From contig NZ_LMRV01000030.1 of assembly GCF_001428245.1 (NCBI RefSeq), forward strand, positions 23,417 to 87,416: DNA of 64,000 nucleotides, written 5' to 3'. Positions 42,047 to 50,714 of this stretch are shown here, piece after piece. The DNA is from Paenibacillus sp. Soil522 (GTDB lineage Bacteria; Bacillota; Bacilli; Paenibacillales; Paenibacillaceae). Each line of letters opens with the position of its first letter. Position 1 is the stretch's first letter. The notes beneath the pieces are model-generated. The model saw only the letters and a program-made list of their open reading frames with translations, did not search any database and had not been told where the DNA came from. A program made the position numbers and the translations under genes.

Positions 42047-43996
42047 TTAACCCTGTCCGCCGCCATCCATGCGATTCATGCGGCCTCCTCCCGGATTAGA
42101 CGCTCTACCGCTTGTTACCCCTGATTCATTTAAATAGGTTACAGCGTTAGAAATGGTCATGCTCACGCTATTAGCTCCCTCTTGATATTCGCCATCCGTA
42201 TACAGCCCGTCCGCTTCGCTTCCGGTTGACGAGCCTCCTGAATACAGAGTATACTCCGTATCCTTATTCAGCTCAGATGAGGATATCACTACCGTTTGAT
42301 ATTCCTTTTTAGGGGCAAATGTCGCGATAGTCTCCCCATTACTATCTTGCAGACTAATCAATGAACCAGCCTGCTGTGTGCTTGAGTATTGCATAAGAAT
42401 CGAATGTTGTGTCGATTGCTCGGAAGGAGCTTCTGCCATTCCTGCGCTTCCTGCAGCGATCAGCAATCCGCCGCTAATTTCAAATACGCCGTTATAATCC
42501 AAAGCACCGTTGTTATTCACCGTCGGTCCATTCACAATCACCGTTCCACCCTTCATATAGATGGATCCGTTTGAATCCAAGCCATCACCCGCAGCGTCAA
42601 CTGCCACATATCCGCCATTTATATGGAGTGTACTGTCTCCGGAGGAGCTGAGCGTATTTTGCCCAGACCGCCCATTTACGGATGATCCGTCATTGCCTCC
42701 GCCAATGTTAATGCCGTCATCGCTGGAGACCACATGAATTTCGCCGCCTGAAATCGTTACAAGCTTACTCTCAATTCCCTCATAGCTTTTGTCGATCGTA
42801 ATAGCTCCGTCTATGACCGTGATAGATGAGTCTGCATGTATACCATCGTCACCGGCAGTAATCGAAAATTTTCCGGCTGCCAGAGTCATGCTGTTATTGC
42901 TGTGAAGAGCATCATCAGAAGAATCGATTTTAAAATTGCCTCCGCTTATCGTAATGTCAGAAGAAGCTTTAAGTCCTTTCGCGCTTTGCGTTTCCGTTTC
43001 ATCGCTCGCCTCAGATGCATTGTCCTCCCATCCTCCCCTCGCGTTCTGTCTGTTGTCTTCAGCTTTGACGCTGCCGTTAACGCTGCCGTTAACGCTGCCG
43101 CCTCCGGTGGTAATGGTATATTGCCCGCCTGTAACGAAGAGCGAGGTTTCTGCCTGAACGCCGTCTGAGCCTGCCTTGATATCAAAGGATCCCCCCTCAA
43201 GGACAATAAATCCTTTCGAGGTCTCGGTGTCGTTTGTGGATTTGATGCCGTCTCCGGCCGCTTCAATTGTGACGGTTCCTTCTTTCACTGCCAGCATATC
43301 CCGCCCCACTAAGCCATCATCCGCCGAATGAATCGTAATATTTCCTCCGGTAATGATTAAAGCATCCTTGCCAACAATTCCGTCGTTATAATGGCCGTTC
43401 ACCGTTAAGCTGCCCGTTCCGTTTATCGTTAGAGCATCCTTACTGAAGATGGCAGCACTAGGATCATCCTCGCCGGTATTTGCATAGCTCTTGCCGTCCG
43501 ATACCATGTTTTGCGTTCCATCCTGCAAAGTTAATATGGTTTTATCGGCCTGTTTCACATAAATCGCTGCATCATTTGAATTATTAATCTCCGCTCCGTT
43601 TAAAACGAGCTTGACCGTACCTTTGTTTTCAACGTCAATCATGATTTGGCCATCATCAAGCTTCCCGCTAACGACATATACGCCTGGCAGCGCAATTCTA
43701 ATTTGGTTATCAACCATCGCTGCACCTGAACCTTTAAAACTGGCGGAAGCTCCATTTAGCTCGATATAATTCGGATCCTCATTTTCCCAGTCACTGTAAT
43801 AATCCTCCTCGTCGTAGGTAACCAGCTCACTTCCATCCGTATTGGCTGCAGCGCTGCTATCTACAGCTAATTCGGCACTTTCTGTTGTCTCAGAACTGTT
43901 TGCCGCTGGTGCAGTATTGCTGCTGCAGGATGCGAGCAAAAAGATACTTAAAAGTGCTGACGCCAGCTTCAGGCTGCTTAATTTATTTTTCATCAT
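42047..43996 (-). CDS. Beta-helix carbohydrate-binding lipoprotein (Cthe_2159-like)
   Basis: 649 residues from MMKNKLSSLKLASALL (the start at 43996 has GAGAGG upstream and leads straight into a signal peptide). Lipobox LLASCSS. The rest is built from short repeats with SADDGL, AAGDGI, SSDDAL, AGDDGI and SSDDGI turns that bind calcium, the signature of the Cthe_2159-type beta-helix proteins that bind acidic polysaccharides such as polygalacturonate. A Gly/Met-rich tail (GGGRMNRMDGGGQG) closes it. The usual partner genes (VTC-domain polymerase and DUF4956) are absent. Probably a surface protein for cell-wall or plant-polysaccharide contact. Confidence 0.82.
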   Translation of the reverse strand: MMKNKLSSLKLASALLSIFLLASCSSNTAPAANSSETTESAELAVDSSAAANTDGSELVTYDEEDYYSDWENEDPNYIELNGASASFKGSGAAMVDNQIRIALPGVYVVSGKLDDGQIMIDVENKGTVKLVLNGAEINNSNDAAIYVKQADKTILTLQDGTQNMVSDGKSYANTGEDDPSAAIFSKDALTINGTGSLTVNGHYNDGIVGKDALIITGGNITIHSADDGLVGRDMLAVKEGTVTIEAAGDGIKSTNDTETSKGFIVLEGGSFDIKAGSDGVQAETSLFVTGGQYTITTGGGSVNGSVNGSVKAEDNRQNARGGWEDNASEASDETETQSAKGLKASSDITISGGNFKIDSSDDALHSNNSMTLAAGKFSITAGDDGIHADSSITVIDGAITIDKSYEGIESKLVTISGGEIHVVSSDDGINIGGGNDGSSVNGRSGQNTLSSSGDSTLHINGGYVAVDAAGDGLDSNGSIYMKGGTVIVNGPTVNNNGALDYNGVFEISGGLLIAAGSAGMAEAPSEQSTQHSILMQYSSTQQAGSLISLQDSNGETIATFAPKKEYQTVVISSSELNKDTEYTLYSGGSSTGSEADGLYTDGEYQEGANSVSMTISNAVTYLNESGVTSGRASNPGGGRMNRMDGGGQG

Positions 43997-44204
43997 GCCG
44001 CTTCCTCTCCTTATCGCCTTACATGTCTTTAATTTGTACCCATTTCGATCTGCTTTTAATGTATCAAGACAACCTGAACTAACCCTGAAACCAATCTGAA
44101 TCATTTCTGAGTGTCTTGCGGCCGTAAATGCCAAACCCTATGTATCTATACGCTTACATTCAATACATCCTTAGAGAGGCTCGATTAATAATCGCAAAAA
44201 TGAA

Positions 44205-44232
44205 AAAAAGACACCGCAATGGTGTCCTTTTT
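44205..44232 (-). terminator. Terminator of the small membrane protein gene
   Basis: GACACC/GGTGTC arms, flanked by A and T runs on both sides, about 60 bases past the gene. Confidence 0.75.
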
Positions 44233-44290
44233 CGTTGCCTACCTATGATTTCAGTCCATAAACGGGCTTACGACCGCAAATATATTTGAT

Positions 44291-44581
44291 TTACTTAAAT
44301 TTCTTTTTAATATCCCATAAATAATGGAGAATTACGGCGAGGGCAAGAATGAAATACAAACTCACAAGAATCCAACTCGTGGGATCAATCGGTCTTAACG
44401 TTAAAATAATGTTTAATGGCAGGACGTAGTATAAAACATCCTTCAAATAACCTAGCGCAAAATCCGGATCGAAAGAGCCTGCCCAGAATGCCTTGAAAAA
44501 GGAGATAAGAAAATTAATAATCAGGAGCCCAAGTACGGACCACATGGTATAAAGAATCCAGTCTGAAAGTGTAAATGTCAC
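44291..44581 (-). CDS. Small three-helix membrane protein
   Basis: 96 residues, GTG start with GGTGG nine bases upstream. Three hydrophobic helices (MWSVLGLLIINFLISF, VLYYVLPLNIILTL, WILVSLYFILALAVIL) and a basic tail DIKKKFK. I do not recognise the family. It resembles neither a holin with a known lysin nor a transporter subunit. Single gene with its own terminator. Confidence 0.6.
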   Translation of the reverse strand: MTFTLSDWILYTMWSVLGLLIINFLISFFKAFWAGSFDPDFALGYLKDVLYYVLPLNIILTLRPIDPTSWILVSLYFILALAVILHYLWDIKKKFK

Positions 44582-44692
44582 TTATCATCACCACCTTCGT
44601 ACATACTATGCTCGAAGTACGGACAGGTGAGGATAAATAAAATTAAAATAGGCTCAATTTTCGTTATTAACTAACTTTATCTTTCCGAAGAT

Positions 44693-46384
44693 TTAGTTTA
44701 GTTTAATCTTTTGCAGCTCATCCATGAGAGCAGGCCTCTTCCGATAATTGAGACATAGCTCCTCAATGATCTTTTTCGCTTGAGCTTCTCCGCCTGCCTT
44801 AATGAGATGACGAATAATACCACATACTCTCCGATACTCATTTCGATTCGAAGACCGGGCAGTTTCCTCAGCTATGATTTGTGAAAACAAAAGAAAAACT
44901 TCATCTGCATGCTCGCCGACGAGGTGAGGGTAGTAGTCCATTAAGGTTCGTTTGTGCTTATGAACATATTTCAGCAGTCTCAGCGTCTCCTTTTCTTCAA
45001 TAAGCACTCTGGTGTATAAGGAAGCTGTATTCCAATTCCGATCGCAATTCGTTTCTAGCTTGTCTAAAAACCCCTCGTATGCTGCTTCCCATTCATCCTT
45101 GCTGTACAAATCTTTTAAACGCAAGTAATAACTATAATCACCCGATACTGCGAATTCCTCTGCAAGTTTTAATTGATGCTCCACTTGATAAGTAAGCTCA
45201 TAAATTTCGTAGCGATACTTTTTCCATTGATGAACAAGACCAGGATAACCCTTAATGGTATCCTTCTGTTCTCCTTGCTCGGCTAGCTCCAGTGCTTTAC
45301 CGAATTGAAGGTTCTTTATCGCGTCTTCTATTGCCATTTTGCGAAAAGCCTCAATGTCGAGATGATCTTGCATAAACTTCAATGCTTGACTCTCGCCTTC
45401 AAGCTTTTGAATGACTTGGTACCGAAGCATGGCCGCTTCCTCTGAAAAATAGGAGCTATATGATGATTTGTTACTTTCATGGCTCTCCAATCTTTCGATC
45501 AAATTACTCCATAAGTGCTTTTCCGCATCATTCGTTATTAAGTAAATTGCACTTTCCATGAGGGACAATTGCCACTCATCCCACCCCTCTAAACTTGGAT
45601 GAAGCACCTCTTTTAAAAGCAGCTTAAATAGGTTTGGTCTATCCTTGTTGGAGATAAATTCAAATTGGCTAGCTGCACTATGTACAACGTTTAAGCATAC
45701 CTGAATTAGACCTCCGACATATCCGTCAGAATCATCACACGACTGCAATAAATCTCCCATCTCATGCATAATGCAAAAACTAATTTCAACGGCACGAAGA
45801 TGATGTCCGCTTTCTAATGCTTCCTCCGCTTTCTCCATTACTTTTTCTGCACCAGCTATAGCGTAGGGAACATTACGATAAGCAATAAAGCCATGACGAT
45901 CGGAGTTTTGCTTAATAGAGGAACGAATCACTTTTTTATATTGGTTTAAACCCTCTTTATTGTCGACATTAATGAATTTCAAAGAAAGTGCTTGCTCTAC
46001 TTCTTCAATTTCATTGGAAAATTTGACAAGCAGCGTAATTAACTCGTCCTTATTGAGCTTAGACAATTGGTCAGCGATATTCTTTTTAGGGGCAGACTGA
46101 ACCTTCTCTTGACTGAAAAATTCGTTTCTGATTTCCAAAAGAACAGCTGCTGCATGCTTACAAATTGGACCTTTATCGTAAGGACATTCGCACAATGTAT
46201 AGATTACTTCACCACGTGAACCAAGCTGTATTTCCACATCGTAAAGCTCGCTTCCCTCAACTTCAGCATGATAAATCCGTGGCTCTGTTTCAGTAATGGA
46301 AAAGATATGACCGTTTTCCCGATACACTTCTCCTCGCTCAAGAATAATCGGATCTATGATATTCTCAATCTGACTCAGCTTCAT
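44693..46384 (-). CDS. SWIM zinc-finger protein (YwqB-like)
   Basis: 563 residues from MKLSQIENIIDPIILERGEV. The SWIM finger is TLCECPYDKGPICKHAAAVL (CxCx(n)CxH, residues about 65-80), which binds zinc and probably DNA or protein. The remaining about 480 residues are a helical repeat array like that of the YwqA partner at 12462-13676, ending in IEELCLNYRKRPALMDELQK. SWIM proteins normally pair with a SNF2 helicase; here the nearest helicase is 28 kb away, next to a SWIM-less paralogue. Confidence 0.82.
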   Translation of the reverse strand: MKLSQIENIIDPIILERGEVYRENGHIFSITETEPRIYHAEVEGSELYDVEIQLGSRGEVIYTLCECPYDKGPICKHAAAVLLEIRNEFFSQEKVQSAPKKNIADQLSKLNKDELITLLVKFSNEIEEVEQALSLKFINVDNKEGLNQYKKVIRSSIKQNSDRHGFIAYRNVPYAIAGAEKVMEKAEEALESGHHLRAVEISFCIMHEMGDLLQSCDDSDGYVGGLIQVCLNVVHSAASQFEFISNKDRPNLFKLLLKEVLHPSLEGWDEWQLSLMESAIYLITNDAEKHLWSNLIERLESHESNKSSYSSYFSEEAAMLRYQVIQKLEGESQALKFMQDHLDIEAFRKMAIEDAIKNLQFGKALELAEQGEQKDTIKGYPGLVHQWKKYRYEIYELTYQVEHQLKLAEEFAVSGDYSYYLRLKDLYSKDEWEAAYEGFLDKLETNCDRNWNTASLYTRVLIEEKETLRLLKYVHKHKRTLMDYYPHLVGEHADEVFLLFSQIIAEETARSSNRNEYRRVCGIIRHLIKAGGEAQAKKIIEELCLNYRKRPALMDELQKIKLN

Positions 46385-46527
46385 TCCAATCAACCTGCTT
46401 TCTTACCTTCAATTATTTAACTCTATACTATCTAATCGAACAAGAGTCAGGCAATAGAATAATTTCTGTCAATTCTCTCATCCGCCTAGCAATGTCTAAA
46501 CCCGGGTTTGCCCTCTTCGGCATCTCC

Positions 46528-46575
46528 AAACATAGCAAAGGGATCAAGCTGATTGCTGGTCCCTTTGCTATGTTT
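46528..46575 (-). repeat. Perfect 16-base inverted repeat next to the tmRNA fragment
   Basis: AAACATAGCAAAGGGA (46528-46543) and TCCCTTTGCTATGTTT (46560-46575). It follows the tmRNA-end copy on the minus strand just where the tmRNA terminator would be. It may have served as that copy's terminator, though no T run follows. Confidence 0.6.
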
Positions 46576-46641
46576 GGAGGCGAGGGTATTTGAACCCTGT
46601 CCGAAGATAACGCCATAAAGGCTTCTATGGGTGTAGTCACA
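46575..46641 (-). repeat. Partial tmRNA 3'-end copy, about 67 bases
   Basis: Aligns base for base with 48638-48705 of the intact ssrA, with about eight differences and one missing C. Both share TGGAGGCGAGGG, TTTGAACC, TGTCCGAAGAT, ACGCC, AGGCTTCTA and GGGTGTAGTCACA. The T-arm of the tRNA-like part is broken, so it cannot be a working 3' end. Such copies are left when an element integrates into ssrA and supplies a new 3' end. Confidence 0.85.
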
Positions 46642-46656
46642 TTGCTTGCAATACAA

Positions 46657-46682
46657 AAAGAGCACCTCTCGCGGTGCTCTTT
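46657..46682 (-). terminator. Copy of the ssrA-type terminator
   Basis: AAAGAGCACC/GGTGCTCTTT arms with T5 on the minus strand. Same arm sequence as the terminator after the intact ssrA (48601-48622). Confidence 0.85.
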
Positions 46683-46691
46683 CTTATGGTT

Positions 46692-46730
46692 TGGTGGATG
46701 CGAACCGTGGCATTGCAAATCCACAATTCG
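46692..46730 (-). repeat. Second short tmRNA 3'-end relic
   Basis: The minus strand reads ATTGTGGATTTGCAATGCCA and then CGGTTCGCATCCACCA, ending like a tRNA T-arm plus CCACCA, 10 bases before a terminator that copies the ssrA one. The first part shares ATTGTGGATTT with the copy at 32.45 kb. Confidence 0.5.
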
Positions 46731-46763
46731 CCTCCGAGTAATGATTCGGATATTGAGAGAAGC

Positions 46764-47540
46764 TTAATTTAATAAGTCGGGCTGCTCTTTTATGATCATA
46801 TCCCAAAGAGGTTGAAAGCTGAACCAGCCTACTCGCTCCGAACCAATTTGGCCGCTTGTCAATTCCGCATGCTCCTCTTGAATTTGAATCGGCTTTCCTG
46901 CCATTTCCGCTAATAATTGCGCTTGGCAGCATCTTTCCATCGTAATAAACCACCAAGCTGTTTCATCTACAGATTTTCCGACCGTCAAAAGACCGTGATT
47001 CTGTAAAATAACCGCTTTATGGTTACCTAACGCAAGAGCTATTCGTTTCCCTTCTTCATAATCAAGAACGACTCCATTATAATCTTCGTAAATAGAATGA
47101 TCTTTATAAAAAGCGCAAGCGTCCTGGGTAATCGGATCGAGCAGACGTCCAAGCGAAGACCAGGCTTTACCGTAAGCGGAATGAGAGTGAGCGGCTGCAA
47201 CAGCATCGGGACGGGCCGCATGAATTTGAGAGTGTATGGCAAAGGCAGCGCCGTTTACGATACCGGTACCCTCAGAACTCCCTTCAACAATATCGCCGTA
47301 GTGATTAACTAAAACCAGATTGGAGACTTTAATTTGACTAAAATGCATGCCGAATTGGTTAACCCAATAATGATCCGGTTTTTCAGGGTCGCGAACGGTG
47401 ATATGGCCAGCTAAACCGTCATCAAAACCGTATTTTGCAAATAAACGAAAAGCCGCTGCCAAGCGTTCTTTTCGGTGCTGCCTTTCATCTTCAATTGAAT
47501 TAAAAGTTGGCGCTTTCGGAAAAACTAATTTTGATTTCAT
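46764..47540 (-). CDS. Class II aldolase/adducin-domain protein
   Basis: 258 residues. The zinc site is AAAHSHSAYGKAWS (H-x-H) and QNHGLLTVG, as in class II aldolases such as fuculose-phosphate aldolase and epimerases. N-terminal region AAAFRLFAKYGFDDGLAGHI is typical of the longer subgroup that includes adducin-like proteins. It probably cleaves or epimerises a sugar phosphate or a related hydroxy acid. Single gene with GGGAG ribosome site. Flanked by tmRNA-end relics. Confidence 0.85.
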   Translation of the reverse strand: MKSKLVFPKAPTFNSIEDERQHRKERLAAAFRLFAKYGFDDGLAGHITVRDPEKPDHYWVNQFGMHFSQIKVSNLVLVNHYGDIVEGSSEGTGIVNGAAFAIHSQIHAARPDAVAAAHSHSAYGKAWSSLGRLLDPITQDACAFYKDHSIYEDYNGVVLDYEEGKRIALALGNHKAVILQNHGLLTVGKSVDETAWWFITMERCCQAQLLAEMAGKPIQIQEEHAELTSGQIGSERVGWFSFQPLWDMIIKEQPDLLN

Positions 47541-47786
47541 ATTAGCACTCCCTAAGTAATCAATTAATAAACAATACGGATTGGTAAATATCTTCTAAAA
47601 CAGGGACAACGTTTCCCAAAGCATTGGAGGGGAAACACTTCATGAATTTCTTCCTGCTTTAAATCTATTCCCAAACCTCTTCCAATGAGTACAGCTTACT
47701 GCATAATTTTTTTGAGTAAGATCTCAATTCAGCGTCGTCGAACCATAGGGAACGAACTGGATTCTTAGAAACTGATCAAGGTGGCG

Positions 47787-47837
47787 CCTGAAACAAAAGT
47801 TTAATCAATGGCTAGTTTTGCTAAACTCTGTTTCAGG
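47787..47837. repeat. Imperfect hairpin in the 323-base gap before the aldolase
   Basis: CCTGAAACA/TGTTTCAGG arms with an inner GTTTA/TAAAC pair. No T run on either strand. The rest of 47541-47863 holds no gene or other signal that I can support. Confidence 0.4.
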
Positions 47838-47863
47838 TGTAACAACTAGCAAAGAGATGCGCA

Positions 47864-48466
47864 TTATATGATACACCTCTTTTGATTGAAGCTTATGTAA
47901 TGGAAAAGCAAAAACCCCGACCTCATGCGGTCGGGGTTTACATGGTGGAGGCGAGGGATTTGCTTCTCAATTTGTTCTTTATGAGATCTAGTTATACGCC
48001 CCATACCGTAATAATCATCAGCATACGACCCGAATTCATATTTTTCCATCTCAATTGTAAGCTCTGTATTATCAGATTGAAGTACTATCCATTCATCGTT
48101 ATTACTTATTGGGCGATACATGAAGGCTAGTGCTTTTGAATTATCATACCTTTTATTCTTAAACCTGCAAACCAAATTAAAAACTTTTGTATCGTCTAAT
48201 CGTGCACCTCTTTTTAGAGCAATTTTGGCCCCACCTTCTACTTCTGTACGAGATCTAGCAGGATACTTATATATGTAATCGGTATCAGGTATAAATAATT
48301 CAGTTAATAACGCACTATTACTTCTCACTTTACGAACAAAGCGTTTTTCAAATTCCATCAGTGCTAATTCATTCAAATCGAGCTCAAAATCATTATATTC
48401 TATACACTCAATCAGATAATCGTTACTTTCATCCGAAAATGTTGCTCTTATCAAATAACCCAGCAT
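47864..48466 (-). CDS. Chimeric ORF of unknown function with tmRNA-derived C-terminus
   Basis: 200 residues. I do not recognise the N-terminal part (MLGYLIRATFSDESNDYLIE, then WIVLQSDNTELTIEMEKYEF). It is AT-rich, and the ribosome site GGGTGAG is weak. From about residue 166 on, the sequence QIPRLHHVNPDRMRSGFLLF is the translation of a tmRNA 3'-end copy (47943-47962) and of the terminator that follows it (47912-47939). The gene was thus cut by recombination and runs on into att-site DNA. Because the terminator precedes the stop codon at 47864, most transcripts would lack a stop codon. Confidence 0.5.
   Translation of the reverse strand: MLGYLIRATFSDESNDYLIECIEYNDFELDLNELALMEFEKRFVRKVRSNSALLTELFIPDTDYIYKYPARSRTEVEGGAKIALKRGARLDDTKVFNLVCRFKNKRYDNSKALAFMYRPISNNDEWIVLQSDNTELTIEMEKYEFGSYADDYYGMGRITRSHKEQIEKQIPRLHHVNPDRMRSGFLLFHYISFNQKRCII
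47912..47939 (-). terminator. Strong terminator inside the 3' end of an ORF
   Basis: AAACCCCGACC/GGTCGGGGTTT, 11-base perfect arms with a 6-base loop, then TTTTTGCTTTT-like exit on the minus strand. It lies before the stop codon of the 200-codon ORF. Confidence 0.88.
47943..47962 (-). repeat. tmRNA 3'-end copy, 20 bases
   Basis: Plus strand TGGTGGAGGCGAGGGATTTG equals the terminal bases of intact ssrA (48635-48655) except for one missing G. It is followed on the minus strand by TGTAAA and a terminator. Candidate attachment core left by integration at ssrA. Confidence 0.75.
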
Positions 48467-48600
48467 ATGAGAAACTCACCCTAACATTCTAAAGATTTAG
48501 AAATTCTTTAGAATTTTATTTCTACATCACAGTTAATTATTCCTTATTTATCCAAAATAATGATTTGATGATGAACATTTTCACTTTATAGAACGCAAAA

Positions 48601-48622
48601 AGAGCACCTCATGAGGTGCTCT
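48601..48622 (-). terminator. tmRNA terminator
   Basis: Perfect 22-base palindrome AGAGCACCTC-ATGAGGTGCTCT read across its centre, followed by T5 on the minus strand, 12 bases after the tmRNA CCA end. Confidence 0.9.
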
Positions 48623-48634
48623 CTCTGATAGTAT

Positions 48635-49000
48635 TGGTGGAGGCGAGGGGATTTGAACCCCTGTCCGAAGATCACGCCACACAGGCTTCTACGGGTGTAG
48701 TCACAGTTTTGATGTCACCCAAGCAAACGCCCCGTAACCGGCTTTCGCTAAGGTCAGCCTGATTATCTTCTTCAGCTCACCGCAGGCGGAGATGAGACAG
48801 CGTATTCCACTACTTGTTAGCCCCTAATCCAGTCACATGGACGATGCTGGGTAGAAGCACGCACACAGTTTCTTAGGCTGCGAAAGCGTAGTTTGTTTGT
48901 TGTTTGCCGTTTAATAGGCTTTAGCGTTGATGAAGCAGACGACTCCCTGCTACCCGCAACCCGCGCTCGTACAATCCCCGTCGAATCCATAAACGCCCCC
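48635..49000 (-). ncRNA. ssrA: Transfer-messenger RNA
   Basis: Rescues ribosomes stuck on broken mRNA, with SmpB. The 5' end GGGGGCG pairs with CGCCTCC before the ACCA end to form the acceptor stem, and the T-arm reads GGGGTTCAAATCCCC. The tag frame is at 48873-48908: G-K-Q-Q-T-N-Y-A-F-A-A and then TAA, so the tag added to proteins is most likely (A)GKQQTNYAFAA, ending in the Ala-Ala degron recognised by ClpXP. About 366 nt, normal. smpB lies 270 bases upstream on the same strand. Several copies of its 3' end are found downstream. Confidence 0.95.
48873..48908 (-). other. tmRNA tag reading frame
   Basis: Codons GGC AAA CAA CAA ACA AAC, then TAC GCT TTC GCA GCC, then TAA, coding for GKQQTNYAFAA inside the tmRNA. 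Typical Bacillota tags also end in A-L-A-A or A-F-A-A. Confidence 0.85.
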
Positions 49001-49189
49001 AATTTTGCATAAACGATTAGCTGCAGATCCACACTGTTAAGCATGTTAAACCGGCACTAACGTTTAGCTCGATTGAAGCTTTAGGATTAAGGAGCAGTTT
49101 CCATCAGATCGATAATCAATCTGTCAGGCTGTTCCGATTGTCTAGCACGATTGCTCTTGCTTTGTTTGTGTTACCGTTGCTACTGTCTT

Positions 49190-49195
49190 AGTATA
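49190..49195 (-). promoter_or_regulatory. Candidate ssrA promoter -10 box
   Basis: Minus strand TATACT; the -35 region is poor. It lies about 190 bases before the mature 5' end, so a precursor would need trimming. smpB may also read into ssrA. Confidence 0.4.
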
Positions 49196-49268
49196 TCACG
49201 AAAGGACAGCTTCCGTGCATATTTGTTATTGGCAGCATTGGTTATCATCTTCCATGGAAATCATCAGC

Positions 49269-49748
49269 TTATCGCGCGACCTTCTGCTTCTCGCGCAAGG
49301 CACGCTGGATATCGCGCTGAGCATCACGCTTAGCGGCCGTATCCCGTTTATCGTATTGCTTCTTACCTTTACCAAGTCCAATCAACAGCTTCGCATATCC
49401 GTTGCGCACATAAATCTTCAAAGGCACGATCGCATAGCCTTCTTGCTTGGACAAACCAAACAGCTTATGAATCTGAGCCTTATGCATTAAGAGCTTGCGG
49501 GCTCGCGTTGGATCAGAGGGATTATGAATATTCCCTTGCTCAAACGGACTGATGTGCATGTTGTGTATGAACATTTCACCGTTACGAATGGTTGCAAACG
49601 CATCACTAATGTTCGCGCGGCCATTGCGAAGCGATTTAATTTCCGTACCCAGCAGCACCATGCCTGCTTCGAACGTTTCCTCAATGAAATAGTCATGGGA
49701 AGCCTTCTTGTTCTGGGCGAGCTGCTTGCCGTCACTTTTCTTACCCAT
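49269..49748 (-). CDS. smpB: SsrA-binding protein SmpB
   Basis: Carries tmRNA to the A site of stalled ribosomes. 159 residues from [20 protein letters not shown]; the start at 49748 has GAGGTGACT upstream. Family elements are [20 protein letters not shown], the short loop ISPFEQGN, and a C-terminal basic tail ([20 protein letters not shown]) that enters the mRNA channel. Upstream of ssrA, as in Bacillus. Confidence 0.95.
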   Translation of the reverse strand: MGKKSDGKQLAQNKKASHDYFIEETFEAGMVLLGTEIKSLRNGRANISDAFATIRNGEMFIHNMHISPFEQGNIHNPSDPTRARKLLMHKAQIHKLFGLSKQEGYAIVPLKIYVRNGYAKLLIGLGKGKKQYDKRDTAAKRDAQRDIQRALREKQKVAR

Positions 49749-49885
49749 GCTAGTCACCTCGGCTTATTTAAGCTAAAATAGTTGTTGCACGCATTCTGGT
49801 GTTCATTGTAACAACTTTAGGAACGGAAATCAAGGCTGCGGTTGAATGATTCTCTAGACATCCGATGCCAAAAAGGAGAATTCTC

Positions 49886-50614
49886 ATGCTGCTTGAAATC
49901 ATTGCTACCACTGCCGATGAAGCGGTTACAGCCGCTTTGCACGGAGCTGACCGCGTAGAGCTTATCTCGGCCTTCGACCAAGGTGGTCTAACCCCTCATG
50001 AAGCCGTTACGATTCCGGTGATTGATGCGCTTAAACGGCTCGAACAATCAGATGACGCATCTGTTTCCAAAATAATTCCCGTACATGCGATGGTCAGGCC
50101 GCACAGCAAATCCTTCGTATACGATAAAGCGGATCTTAACGTCATGACCGCTCAAATAAAAAGAATGCGTTTATTAGGAATTCATGCATTCGTTCTGGGC
50201 ACTTTGTGGCCTAATGGTATGATTGATACCGATTCATTAGAGAGACTATTAGAGGCTGCCGGAGACCGTCCGGTCACCTTTCACCGGGCATTTGATAAAG
50301 CTGCCGATCAAGAAGCCGCTTTATCCACTCTTACCCGGTATCCGCAGATCAAATGGGTGCTGACCTCCGGAGGAAAGCCAAGCGCGCCTCAGGCTGTAGA
50401 CCAAATCAGCCGATTGATCGAGCTAAGTAAAGGACATGCTGTCACAATTATGCCTGGCAGCGGATTAACGATATCCTCCTTGCCTGCTTTCGTTCATGCA
50501 ACGGGAGCACGCGCCGTTCATCTTGGAACCGGCGTAAGAACCGGCGGAATAGATGCTCCTATCGATGGTGCACTTGTACGGCAAGCCCGTCTTTCTCTTG
50601 ATTTATTCCAATAA
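49886..50614 (+). CDS. cutC: CutC family protein
   Basis: 242 residues from MLLEIIATTADEAVTAALHG; AAAAAGGAG lies just before this ATG, while an ATG seven codons upstream has no site. A TIM barrel with GADRVELISAFDQGGLTP, PVHAMVRPHSKSFVY and TFHRAFDKAADQ. It was named for copper tolerance in E. coli, but that role is disputed. Convergent with the cold-shock gene; a terminator separates them. Confidence 0.9.
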   Translation: MLLEIIATTADEAVTAALHGADRVELISAFDQGGLTPHEAVTIPVIDALKRLEQSDDASVSKIIPVHAMVRPHSKSFVYDKADLNVMTAQIKRMRLLGIHAFVLGTLWPNGMIDTDSLERLLEAAGDRPVTFHRAFDKAADQEAALSTLTRYPQIKWVLTSGGKPSAPQAVDQISRLIELSKGHAVTIMPGSGLTISSLPAFVHATGARAVHLGTGVRTGGIDAPIDGALVRQARLSLDLFQ

Positions 50615-50660
50615 AAATACAAATCCTAATTAAATAGCCCATCCTCATTCGGATACAAAA

Positions 50661-50697
50661 AAACCGCCCTCAACCCGTAAGGTTAAAGGCGGTTTTG
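50661..50697. terminator. Terminator between cutC and the cold-shock gene
   Basis: AAAACCGCC/GGCGGTTTT arms with an inner AACC/GGTT pair, T-rich on both strands. Confidence 0.88.
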
Positions 50698-50714
50698 TCA
50701 ACGTTCTTAAGCTA

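Noticed and set aside
46575..46730. A second tmRNA or tRNA gene
   Set aside because: The T-arm is broken, and there is no 5' half that could form an acceptor stem, so the copies are relics.
32444..48635. Active integrative element or prophage
   Set aside because: No integrase, recombinase, relaxase, capsid or lysis genes were found in the region; only relic ends remain.
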